Positions 31,013 through 39,134 of a stretch of DNA of 64,000 nt are shown here, piece by piece. The notes below the pieces were generated by a model. It was not told the origin of the DNA. It searched no databases and worked only from the letters and a program-made list of their open reading frames with translations. Position 1 is the stretch's first letter. Each line of letters begins with the position of its first letter. The translations under genes and the position numbers were made by a program. The DNA comes from Atopobiaceae bacterium (GTDB taxonomy: Bacteria > Actinomycetota > Coriobacteriia > Coriobacteriales > Atopobiaceae), in the NCBI GenBank assembly GCA_022655215.1, contig JALCUE010000002.1, positions 62,001 through 126,000 of the forward strand, read 5' to 3'.

Positions 31013-32287
31013 ATGGCGAACCTGAGGAGAGGGACGCAGGACGGACAGGTGGCCCAGGCGCACAAGCGCATGAGCCTGAGGGCCGTCATCGGCGCCATGG
31101 GGCCAGGCATGCTCGCCGCCCTGGCGGGAGCCGACGCGGGCGGCGTCGCCACCTACTCCAACGCCGGCGCCCTCTACGGCTTCGAGCAGCTCTGGACCGT
31201 GCCCATCATGTGCTTCCTGCTCATCGTGGTGCAGGAGACGGCCGCCCGCATGGGCTGCGTCACCGGCAAGGGCTTCGCGAGCCTCATCCGCGAGCAGTTC
31301 GGCGTGCGCAAGAGCGCGCTTGCCATGCTCGCCCTGCTCGTCTCGAACACCACGGTCACCCTCTCCGAGTTCGCCGGCATCGCCAGCGGCATGGAGCTGT
31401 TCGGCATCCCCATCTACATCTCGGTCCCCACCTCGGCCGTGGCCATCTGGGTCCTCGCGATGAGTGGGTCATACAAGCGGATCGAGAAGATCCTCCTGGT
31501 GATAAGCTGCGTCTTCGTGACCTATGTCATCGCCGGCTTCATGGTCAAGCCCGACTGGGGCGAGGCCGCACGGGCCACGCTCATCCCCCAGTTCGAGAGC
31601 GATCCCCAGTACTTCTCCCTGCTCGTGGCCAACGTGGGCACCACCATCGCCCCATGGATGGTCTTCCTCGCTCAGTCGAACGTGGTGGACAAGAACGCCG
31701 ATGCCGACGACATCCCCTACCAGCGCATCGACACCGTGACCGGCGCCGTCGTCGCAAGCGCCATCTCCTGGTTCATCATCCTGGTGACGGGGGCGGTGCT
31801 GCATCCCGCCGGCGTCGAGGTGAACGAGGCCGCCGACGCGGCCCGAGCCCTCACGCCCCTCGCGGGCTCCTATGCCGAGGCTCTGTTCGGCGTGGGCCTC
31901 ATCGGCGCGAGCTTCCTGGCCGCATGCGTGCTGCCCGGCATCACGTCGAGCGCCGTCTGCGAGGCGTTCGGATGGGAGCGCGGAGCGGATCGCACCTGGA
32001 GCGAGGCTCCGGCGTACCGCGGCATAGTGACGGCCATCGTGATCCTCTCGGCCGCGATCGTGCTCATCCCGAACGTGAACCTGTTCGGCATCATGATGGC
32101 CGCCCAGGTCATCAACGGCCTGCTCCTGCCCGTCCTTCTCGTGTTCATGGTCAAGATAGCGGGCGACCGCCATGTCATGGGGACGCACGCCAACAGCCGC
32201 ATATGGAGCGCCCTCACGTGGTTCACCATCATCATGGTGATCGTGCTCACCGTGGTGATGTTCGCCCTGCAGCTGATGGGCTACTAG
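31013..32287 (+). CDS. NRAMP-related magnesium transporter (NRMT type)
   Basis: 424 aa, about 11 membrane helices in the SLC11/NRAMP pattern (PGMLAALAGADAGGVATYS at TM1). The transition-metal signature DPGN is replaced by DAGG (41-44). In TM6 the MPH of manganese/iron carriers is replaced by APW (213-215), removing the soft methionine ligand. These are the changes seen in NRAMP-related Mg2+ transporters, first studied in the coriobacterium Eggerthella lenta. The start has no good ribosome site of its own; with a three-base gap it probably depends on translation of the preceding MgtE-N/CBS gene. Its stop overlaps that of the deacetylase gene by three bases. Confidence 0.85.
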   Translation: MANLRRGTQDGQVAQAHKRMSLRAVIGAMGPGMLAALAGADAGGVATYSNAGALYGFEQLWTVPIMCFLLIVVQETAARMGCVTGKGFASLIREQFGVRKSALAMLALLVSNTTVTLSEFAGIASGMELFGIPIYISVPTSAVAIWVLAMSGSYKRIEKILLVISCVFVTYVIAGFMVKPDWGEAARATLIPQFESDPQYFSLLVANVGTTIAPWMVFLAQSNVVDKNADADDIPYQRIDTVTGAVVASAISWFIILVTGAVLHPAGVEVNEAADAARALTPLAGSYAEALFGVGLIGASFLAACVLPGITSSAVCEAFGWERGADRTWSEAPAYRGIVTAIVILSAAIVLIPNVNLFGIMMAAQVINGLLLPVLLVFMVKIAGDRHVMGTHANSRIWSALTWFTIIMVIVLTVVMFALQLMGY

Positions 32288-33843
32288 GCGATCTCGGTCG
32301 GCCAGACGGCGTCATCGGGCATGGGGTTGTTCCCCGTGCAGCACCAATCGGGGATGGAGCTGTCCGAGGCCATGAGCTCGTTCACGGTGACGAACGTATA
32401 ACCCTCTCCCTGGAGTCGCTCGATGATCTTGGGCAGGGCCTCGACGTCCTGGTCACGGTTGCCCCCACCGTCGTGCATGAGGATGATGTCCCCGCTCGTG
32501 ATGCCGTCGCATGCGTTGCTCACGATCTTGTCCGCGCCGGGCCTGCGCCAGTCCTCGGAGTCCATGTTCCACAGCACCGACGTCGACATGGTGCCGTTCG
32601 TGTGGCTCCAGGTGGTCTCCTTGAAGTCGCCGTAGGGCGGCCTGATCACCGTGGTGTCCTGACCCGTCGCGTTCTTGATGCTCGTGAAGGCGGAGGTCAC
32701 CTCGGAGAGGACCTTGTCGGACGAGTCGGTGGGGAGGTCGTCGTGGCTGTAGGTATGGCTCGCGAGCTGGCTTCCCTGCTCGACGATGGCCTTCGACTCG
32801 TCCGGGTACTCGTCCACGCTCTGGCCCAGGTTGAAGAAGGTGGCGTGGATGCCGTACTGGTTCAGGATGTCGAGGTACTTCGAGGTGTAGCTGCTCGGGC
32901 CGTCGTCGAAGGTGAGCGCGACCACCTTCTTGCCGTCGTCGGGAGTGACGTTGTGCAGCGTGATGACGCAGTTCTGCACGGGCTGGATGACGTCGCCGTT
33001 CGCGGTCTCGCCACTCGTCTTGCCCGTACGGACCTCCTGCTTTCCCACCTTGCCCCACTGGGAGATGTAGCCGATGGCCCCATACGATCCGTCCATCTCG
33101 AGCTTGGGCTGCTCCTCCACCACGGACGTGTCGTAGTCCTCCATGGTGTCGGCGCCATCGGTCACCTCGATGTTCTCTCCCCCGCCCACCTTGTACGAGG
33201 AGATCTGGTCGCCTGAGAGCTGGTCATCGCCCACCTTGGCCGAGAAGGCCTCGCCGCCACCGCTCGTGATCACGTTTCCGTTCACGGAGACGAGGTTGCC
33301 CGGGTTCACGACGACGCCCTTGGCCTTGACGACGTCGGTGAGGGAGGTGCCCACCTTGATGCTCATGCGCGACCCGTTGACGGTGAGTTCCACAGGGCGG
33401 TTGAACAGGTAGAGGATGCCGATCACGGCGACGACGGCCACGACGGCGATGGCGATGAGCCTGTTCCTCGAGGGGGCGGGCCTACGCCCGGACCCCATCC
33501 CACCGACCTTGAGGACGCCGTCTCCGCTGCCGACGCGACCGAAGTCGCCGGTCCCCTGGTCGAGATAGGGGTTCTCGGAGAAGTGGCCCGACGAGTAGCG
33601 GCCATCCGTGTGGCGGGGATTCGAGGGAACATAGCCGTTGCCATGGCCCGATGCGGAGCGCGGACGCTCGCGGTGGTTCGAGATGGGCTCGCGCGTGCTG
33701 GAGGCCGAATAATAGGGGTTCGATCGGTCGGACGCATGGGGGTTCCTGGACGAGACGTTCTGGGAGCCCCTGCTGAAGCGGCTGTCGGTCTGGAACTCAC
33801 GACGATCGTCGCGGTCCGACCGTGGATATCGGTTGTTGGTCAT
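32284..33843 (-). CDS. Membrane-anchored polysaccharide deacetylase (NodB domain)
   Basis: 519 aa. A long Arg/Ser/Asn-rich cytoplasmic N-terminus (1-125) precedes one membrane helix (about 128-146), an extracellular linker/beta domain (150-290), and a NodB deacetylase domain (about 305-495) with TFDDGP (metal Asp pair), HTYSHDDL (metal His pair), RPPYGD and the final ILMHDGGG. Members remove acetyl groups from peptidoglycan or other glycans, which can give lysozyme resistance; substrate not proven. Start at MTNNRYPRSD; an in-frame GTG three codons upstream is possible. Confidence 0.93.
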   Translation of the reverse strand: MTNNRYPRSDRDDRREFQTDSRFSRGSQNVSSRNPHASDRSNPYYSASSTREPISNHRERPRSASGHGNGYVPSNPRHTDGRYSSGHFSENPYLDQGTGDFGRVGSGDGVLKVGGMGSGRRPAPSRNRLIAIAVVAVVAVIGILYLFNRPVELTVNGSRMSIKVGTSLTDVVKAKGVVVNPGNLVSVNGNVITSGGGEAFSAKVGDDQLSGDQISSYKVGGGENIEVTDGADTMEDYDTSVVEEQPKLEMDGSYGAIGYISQWGKVGKQEVRTGKTSGETANGDVIQPVQNCVITLHNVTPDDGKKVVALTFDDGPSSYTSKYLDILNQYGIHATFFNLGQSVDEYPDESKAIVEQGSQLASHTYSHDDLPTDSSDKVLSEVTSAFTSIKNATGQDTTVIRPPYGDFKETTWSHTNGTMSTSVLWNMDSEDWRRPGADKIVSNACDGITSGDIILMHDGGGNRDQDVEALPKIIERLQGEGYTFVTVNELMASDSSIPDWCCTGNNPMPDDAVWPTEIA

Positions 33844-33882
33844 GCCGTCCACCCATCCTGCGTCGTCCGTGGTGGGGCCAGG

Positions 33883-34926
33883 CTACTTGCTGTTCTCCTC
33901 GAACTCCTTCTTGAAGGCGGAGAACATTCCCCGCGTCTTCCCGAATTGGTGTCCGATCGCCTTGGCCACGTCCTGCGACTGCTTCTTTTTGGCTTCGTTT
34001 CCCGACGAGGGGGAAGACGACTTGGGCGCCGCCTTCCCGTTGCCCCCATTATCGACCACCGCGGCGGGTTTTGCCACCTCGTCCACCACGTATGTGGTCG
34101 TGCTCGAGGTGGGGTCACCCTTCGGTGGCCTTATCTCGCCCATGACGGCAGGGGCGCCGACGTGGACGTCCGCGGCGGGAACCGGCTCCGCCATGGGGGC
34201 GTCATCGTCGGCGGTGGCGTCCTCGATCGCGCGCTTGGCCTTGCCCATGGCACGACCCAGGGCATAGCTGCCCTTGTCGACGGCCTCGGAGGCCTTCTTG
34301 CCGGCCTTCTCCCCCGCCTCCTTGCCCGCGATCTTCATCTTCGCGTAGCCCTCGCCGGCCTTCGCCGCGAGACCACCGGAGAGGGCGAGGTCGGCGGCCT
34401 CGTTCGCCACCACCATGCGCTGATGGGAGTCATAACCCTTGACCATGTCGATGGGGACCTCGACCGCACCGACGAGGCCCGTCGAGATGCTGCCGTCCGT
34501 GACGTAGACGATCCCCACGGAACCGTCCTTCCCGTCGAAGGAGATGTCGGTGACGTAACCGAGCTCACGGCCATCGGGAGTGACGACGTCCATGCCTGCC
34601 CAGATGATGCAGCGATCCCAGTCGAGACCGAGACGGGCCCGGGCCGCGTCGTCGAAGCTGTCGTCGCCTCGGGTGCACATGAGGCCCAGGTCGCAGGCCT
34701 CGAACGAGTCGATCCCCATGAAGAGGTCCTCGCGCTTCACCATCCCGGCCACGTCCGGACGCTTCACCATGAGACCGGCGAGCTTGCGTCCGTCGGGCGT
34801 GAAGACCATGTTGTGGACCTTGCCGAGCTTGTCGGGCTTGCGCTCGGTACCATCCTTCTTGAGCCGCTTCCGCTCGGGAAGCGGCTTGTAGACGCGAACG
34901 CCCATGAGCTGGTTCATCGTGAGCAC
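33883..34926 (-). CDS. PRC-barrel domain protein
   Basis: 347 aa. Two PRC-barrel-type beta domains: about 5-75 (LGKVHNMVFTPDGRKLAGLM) and 105-170 (ELGYVTDISFDGKDGSVGIV). A helical Lys/Ala/Glu-rich segment (190-235) follows, then a Pro/Ser-rich disordered tail. No signal peptide or membrane helix. PRC barrels serve in photosynthetic centres, in RimM and in many unknown proteins. A GTG start is chosen because AGGAGGGG is ten bases upstream; ATG three codons later is the alternative. It is downstream of a terminator and upstream of the deacetylase gene on the same strand. The MgtE-like protein at 29138 also carries this domain. Confidence 0.8.
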   Translation of the reverse strand: MLTMNQLMGVRVYKPLPERKRLKKDGTERKPDKLGKVHNMVFTPDGRKLAGLMVKRPDVAGMVKREDLFMGIDSFEACDLGLMCTRGDDSFDDAARARLGLDWDRCIIWAGMDVVTPDGRELGYVTDISFDGKDGSVGIVYVTDGSISTGLVGAVEVPIDMVKGYDSHQRMVVANEAADLALSGGLAAKAGEGYAKMKIAGKEAGEKAGKKASEAVDKGSYALGRAMGKAKRAIEDATADDDAPMAEPVPAADVHVGAPAVMGEIRPPKGDPTSSTTTYVVDEVAKPAAVVDNGGNGKAAPKSSSPSSGNEAKKKQSQDVAKAIGHQFGKTRGMFSAFKKEFEENSK

Positions 34927-34975
34927 GAAGACGTCCCCTCCTCAGGCCGGCGCGACCGGCCGTTTCCATAAGCAT

Positions 34976-35007
34976 CGTGGGGCGCCCCGATACGGGTGCG
35001 CCCCACG
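34976..35007 (-). terminator. Terminator hairpin after YtxH-like gene
   Basis: CGTGGGGCG (34976-34984) and CGCCCCACG (34999-35007) form a 9-bp stem with an inner CCC/GGG pairing, 44 bases past the stop of the YtxH-like gene on the minus strand. Confidence 0.65.
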
Positions 35008-35050
35008 ACATGTTCGCATATCAGGCCCCGAAGGGATATGGCGCGGCGGT

Positions 35051-35488
35051 CTACTCGCCCTCGGGCTTGGGATCGTCGACGACCTCGACGTGCACGCCCT
35101 CGGCCGCCTTGGTGGGATCGGCCTCGGCGGCCTTCTCGGCCACGTTGTTCATGGCGTCCTGGACGGAGGCCGACGTGGTGGCCACGGTGTCGGAGAGGGA
35201 GTCGCGAAGCTGGTCCATGCGCTCGCGCGCGAGGTCGACCTTGGCGCGGAGCTCATCGGTCTTCGCATCGACGACGGGACGCATGTTCTCCACGTGATCG
35301 CTCACGCCGCGGCTGCCCGTCTCATAGGCGTCGACGGCGGCGTCCCACGCGTCATTCATCGCATCGGCGGCCATGGAACGGCTCTCGATGCCGGCACGAG
35401 GAGCGAACATCATGCCAGCCACGGCACCGACGGCCGCACCGATGACGCTGCCAAGGACGAACCCAAGTGCACCGTTGCTCTCGCTCAT
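35051..35488 (-). CDS. YtxH-like membrane protein
   Basis: 145 aa. A glycine-rich membrane helix at about 6-28 (GALGFVLGSVIGAAVGAVAG) ends MMFAPRAG, the pattern of YtxH/DUF948-neighbour proteins (family GxxLGxxxGxxxGxLFAPxSG). The rest is a long amphipathic helix region rich in Ala, Asp and Glu. Family members are stress-linked and of unknown mechanism. Start MSESNGALGF has GAGGAGG. Stands between the CphA-N-like gene and the terminator at 34976. Confidence 0.85.
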   Translation of the reverse strand: MSESNGALGFVLGSVIGAAVGAVAGMMFAPRAGIESRSMAADAMNDAWDAAVDAYETGSRGVSDHVENMRPVVDAKTDELRAKVDLARERMDQLRDSLSDTVATTSASVQDAMNNVAEKAAEADPTKAAEGVHVEVVDDPKPEGE

Positions 35489-35621
35489 AGCATCCTCCTC
35501 GTGACGCGCGACCACCTGGGCCGCGCATGTCGTACGCGAAATGTCTTTCGGATTATACCCATCGGACATGGAGCTACCGACAAGACCGCCGACCGTGCGG
35601 GCGACCTCGCCAGGCGTGAAG

Positions 35622-36359
35622 CTACTCGCCCTCGGGGTGATGGGGCTCGTCGTCGCGACCACCGTCGATGACGCTCATCCCGCGCGTCGCTCCAGGGTCG
35701 AACGGCTCGACGTCCGCCTCGTGGACAGGCTCGGGGTCAGTGGGCTCGGAATCGGAGTCGGAGGGCTCGGAATCGACGGAGCCGGCAGGCTCTGTGTCGG
35801 ACTCGGGGGCGTCGCCATCGGCCTCCTCCGCAGGGATCTCGGGCTCGTCGACGGTCTTCTCGGCCGGCTTCGCGGCCTCCTCCTCGGAGACCTGTTCGAC
35901 CTTGGCCACGATGGCGCCCACCATGGCGTCGACGTCAGGCTCGGGCTCGCCTCCGCCGGAGTAGGCCCATTGGAGGATCCACGCGGCACTGGAGAGCGCG
36001 AGCGTGCACAGGACGTCGTCGGGGCAGGCGACCTGCACGTCATAGGTGCGGTCCTCGTCGGCGACGGCCCAGGTGCGACCGCAGGAGATGTCGCCCGCCA
36101 GGTCGGTGCGAGCCATGAGCTCGATGGTCACGTGCTCGAGGAGATGCGCGACCTCGGTCTTGGGGAGGGCGTCCTTGAACGTGGGACCGGCATCGCCCAG
36201 ACACGCGTGATCGCAGATCTCGGGCATGAGGCGATAGACCATGGTGGTGCCCATGAGGTCCTCGTCGGTCATGAGGGGCCCGCCGTCGGCGATGCGGATG
36301 CGCGCCGTGAGGTTCTGCGGACCGATCTCAACCTTGCGTATGTCGATGAGCTGTCCCAC
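35622..36359 (-). CDS. Stand-alone protein resembling the cyanophycin synthetase N-terminal domain
   Basis: 245 aa. Residues about 35-140 show the pattern of the CphA N domain: YRLMPEICDHACLGDAG, then the H-x-x-E-H-V-x-I/L-E-L core in VAHLLEHVTIELM, GDISCGRTW and a YDVQVACPDD strand. In CphA this domain precedes the ATP-grasp and Mur-ligase-like domains, both of which are absent here; the rest (150-245) is acidic and low-complexity (Asp/Glu/Ser/Pro). GTG at 36359 is preferred since AGGAGG lies ten bases upstream; the ATG three codons earlier overlaps that site. Function unknown; resemblance is by eye and needs a profile search. Confidence 0.65.
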   Translation of the reverse strand: MGQLIDIRKVEIGPQNLTARIRIADGGPLMTDEDLMGTTMVYRLMPEICDHACLGDAGPTFKDALPKTEVAHLLEHVTIELMARTDLAGDISCGRTWAVADEDRTYDVQVACPDDVLCTLALSSAAWILQWAYSGGGEPEPDVDAMVGAIVAKVEQVSEEEAAKPAEKTVDEPEIPAEEADGDAPESDTEPAGSVDSEPSDSDSEPTDPEPVHEADVEPFDPGATRGMSVIDGGRDDEPHHPEGE

Positions 36360-36431
36360 TTGCCTCATCCCTCCTCGTTCGAATCAAACCATCCACCAGA
36401 TACGATAGCCGACATGGGCACGCCCACGTCG

Positions 36432-37781
36432 TCACGCATCCTGACCGTCCGTCGGCGGCTCCTCGGCGTCGCCGTCTCCATCGCTCGGCTCGGGGTCCGG
36501 CACCTTCTCGGGGGCCGTCACCCGGAGCAGGGCGACCCGGCGCCCGCGCATGGACTGCACGCGGAACAGGTATCCATCGACGTCGAACACGTCACCCGGC
36601 TCAGGCAGCGCGTCGGCCTGCTCGAGCACGAACCCGGCGACCGTCTCGTACTCGTCGGAATCCTCGATGGGCCACCCCAGCTCGATGGCGTCATCGATGG
36701 AGAAGCGACCGTCGACCAGCCACTCGCGGTCGGAGAGCTGGGTGAGGTACTTGTTGTCGGGATCGAACTCGTCCTCGATCTCGCCCACGACCTCCTCGAC
36801 GATGTCCTCGATGGTGATGACGCCGGCCGTGCCGCCATACTCGTCCACGACGATCACCATCTGGTCATGCGACGTCTGCATCTCGGAGAGCAGCGGGATG
36901 ATGTCCTTGGTATCCGGCACGAAGTCGGGCTCGCGCATGTACTTGGAGATGGGGGCCGCGGAGGCGCCGTCATCCACGATGGGGCCGATGATGTCCTTGA
37001 TGTGGGCGATGCCGATGATGCGGTCGACGTCCTCGTGATAGACGGGGAGACGGGAGTAGCCGGTCTGGCGCATGAGCTCGAGCACGTCACCGAGCGTCGC
37101 GTCATCCTCCACGCCCGTCATGTCCACGCGCGGCACCATGACCTCGCGCGCGATCGCATCGCCGAGGTCGAAGATCTCGTGGATCATCGACTTCTCCTCC
37201 TCGGAGAGGTCATCGGCGTCGGTGACCATGTACTTGATCTCGTCCTCCGAGACGTTCTGACGGTCGTCGGCGCTCTTCACGTGGAGGAGGTGGCAGAGAC
37301 CGTCGGAGGCCTTCGACGTGAGCCATACCAGCGGCTTCACCGCCTTGGTGAACCCACGGATGAACCCAGCTACGCTCTTGGCGCACTTCTCGGCATCGGA
37401 GAGGGCGATCCTCTTGGGCACGAGCTCGCCCACCACGATGGAGACGAACGAGACCACCAGCGTGATGAGGATGGGTGCGATCACGCTCGCCCCCGGGACG
37501 CCGAAGCCGGCGAGCCACTCGGCGAACGGCTCGGAGAGGTTGGTCGATGCGATGGCCGAGGCGAAGAAGCCCACGAGCGTGATGGCGACCTGGATCGAGG
37601 CCAGGAACTCGCCCGTGTCATTGGATAGCTCGACCGCCTGCTTCGCCTTGCGATTGCCCTCGTCCGCCTCGGGCTCGAGGATGGCCTTCTTGGCGCTGAC
37701 CAGGCCCATCTCGGCCATGGAGAAGTACCCGTTGGCAAGAGTCAGCAGGAACGTGACGATGATCGCGATTGCGATGTCCAT
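36432..37781 (-). CDS. CNNM/CorC-family membrane protein with CBS pair (hemolysin-type)
   Basis: 449 aa. A DUF21/CNNM membrane domain (1-190; NGYFSMAEMGLVSAKKA, with helices near 1-20, 60-85, 100-120) is followed by a CBS pair (about 205-335; VMVPRVDMTGVEDD, MVIVVDEYGGTAGVITIEDI) and a CorC_HlyC C-terminal domain (345-430). The family includes CorB/CNNM magnesium exporters, and a link to the Mg2+ unit at 29-32 kb is conceivable. Older hemolysin annotations are misleading. Start at MDIAIAII; ribosome site weak (AAGG 15 bases away). Confidence 0.92.
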   Translation of the reverse strand: MDIAIAIIVTFLLTLANGYFSMAEMGLVSAKKAILEPEADEGNRKAKQAVELSNDTGEFLASIQVAITLVGFFASAIASTNLSEPFAEWLAGFGVPGASVIAPILITLVVSFVSIVVGELVPKRIALSDAEKCAKSVAGFIRGFTKAVKPLVWLTSKASDGLCHLLHVKSADDRQNVSEDEIKYMVTDADDLSEEEKSMIHEIFDLGDAIAREVMVPRVDMTGVEDDATLGDVLELMRQTGYSRLPVYHEDVDRIIGIAHIKDIIGPIVDDGASAAPISKYMREPDFVPDTKDIIPLLSEMQTSHDQMVIVVDEYGGTAGVITIEDIVEEVVGEIEDEFDPDNKYLTQLSDREWLVDGRFSIDDAIELGWPIEDSDEYETVAGFVLEQADALPEPGDVFDVDGYLFRVQSMRGRRVALLRVTAPEKVPDPEPSDGDGDAEEPPTDGQDA

Positions 37782-37852
37782 AGGCTAGCTAGAGCGCCTT
37801 CCCTCGGGAAACATTGCACACAACTATACCCAAGTAGCGGCTGTTCCGTGTG

Positions 37853-39016
37853 CTAGACGCGTATGAGCTCGTATTCATGGGTCCCCAGACCGATCTTCTC
37901 GGCATGCGCGATGCACGTACGCCAGTCCGTGTCGGGATGCACCATATGGAAGTGGTCTCCCATCATGGGGTCGTCGGGCAGGGCCTCCTCCTGGTCGGAG
38001 AGGTCCGTGCCGGGCATGGCAGGGGCGGCGTTCACCGCATCGGCGCAGGCCTGGTCGAGCGCCACGGGGTCGAAGCTCGCGAACATGCCGATGTCAGGCA
38101 CGATGGGGACGTCGTTCTCGTCGTGGCAGTCGCAGTTGGGGGACACGTCGATGGCCAGCGCGACGTGGAAGCACGGGCGCCCGTCGCACACCGCCTTCGC
38201 GTACTCCGCGATCTTGCAGTTGAGGACCTCGACCGCGGCGTCGTAGTCGGGGCTTATCGCATCCTGGTTGCACACCGCGATGCAGCGGCCACAGCCAACG
38301 CAGCGGTCGTGGTCGATCGTGGCCGTGTGGGGCCTGGCGTCCGCATACGTTATGGCACCGTGCGCGCAGATCTTGGCGCACTGACGGCAGCCGATGCACA
38401 GGTCCGCGTCGACGCTGGGCTTGCCGGCCGAATGCTGCTCCATCTTGCCCGCGCGGCTTCCGCCGCCCATGCCGATGTTCTTGAGGGCCCCACCGAACCC
38501 GGCCTGCTCATGACCCTTGAAGTGGGTGAGCGAGATGAGGACGTCGGCGTCCATGAGGGCGCGCCCGATCTTGGCGGCCTTCACGTACTCCCCTCCCTCG
38601 ACCGGCACCTCCACCTCGTCAAGGCCCTTGAGCCCGTCGGCGATGATGGTGTGGCACCCCGTCTGGAACGGGTTGAAGCCGTTGGCGTAGGCCGAGTCGA
38701 GATGGTCGAGCGCGTTCTTGCGCCCGCCCACGTAGAGGGTGTTGCAGTCGGTGATGAAGGGCTTGCCGCCCATGGCCTTGACCTCGTCGACGATCACACG
38801 CGCATAGTTCGGACGCAGGAACGCGAGGCCACCCGGCTCACCGAGGTGCATCTTGATGGCGACGAACTTGTTCGAGAGGTCCATGTCGCCGATGCCCGCC
38901 CGCTTGATGAGCCGGTCGAGCTTGGCGGGAAGATTGGTCCGCCCGTGCGTGCGCATGTCAGTGAAGTAGACCTTCGCGGGTACGGCGGTCTTCTCGGCAT
39001 CGACGTTCTCAGACAT
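37853..39016 (-). CDS. DUF362 protein with two [4Fe-4S] ferredoxin motifs
   Basis: 387 aa. The DUF362 core (about 15-200; KMHLGEPGGLAFLRPNYARV, SLTHFKGHEQAGFGGALKN) encloses a ferredoxin module (about 200-265) with CIGCRQCAKIC and CVGCGRCIAVC. Length and order match the stand-alone DUF362 proteins common in anaerobes, whose reactions are unknown. Start MSENVDAEK has GGAG six bases upstream. The 118-base gap to the flavodiiron gene holds a separate MerR-type promoter (39049..39079), so it can be expressed on its own. Confidence 0.92.
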   Translation of the reverse strand: MSENVDAEKTAVPAKVYFTDMRTHGRTNLPAKLDRLIKRAGIGDMDLSNKFVAIKMHLGEPGGLAFLRPNYARVIVDEVKAMGGKPFITDCNTLYVGGRKNALDHLDSAYANGFNPFQTGCHTIIADGLKGLDEVEVPVEGGEYVKAAKIGRALMDADVLISLTHFKGHEQAGFGGALKNIGMGGGSRAGKMEQHSAGKPSVDADLCIGCRQCAKICAHGAITYADARPHTATIDHDRCVGCGRCIAVCNQDAISPDYDAAVEVLNCKIAEYAKAVCDGRPCFHVALAIDVSPNCDCHDENDVPIVPDIGMFASFDPVALDQACADAVNAAPAMPGTDLSDQEEALPDDPMMGDHFHMVHPDTDWRTCIAHAEKIGLGTHEYELIRV

Positions 39017-39048
39017 GTGGGTCTCCATTCCCCTCGGGTGACGGGTCA

Positions 39049-39079
39049 ATCTTCCCACTTGAAGCTGGCTTCAGGTCAA
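39049..39079 (-). promoter_or_regulatory. DUF362 gene promoter with MerR-type dyad
   Basis: Minus strand: -35 TTGACC (39079-39074), dyad TGAAGC-CA-GCTTCA (39073-39060), -10 GAAGAT (39054-39049), 19-bp spacer. Same order, spacing and dyad half-sites as the cbiM promoter (554..584): both read TTGAC[AC]TGAAGC. Transcription would start near 39042. Confidence 0.6.
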
Positions 39080-39134
39080 GGACCGGCCTTCTCACCGGCA
39101 GACGTTCGCGCGTGGCGGGTTCTCGCGGGTGCCC

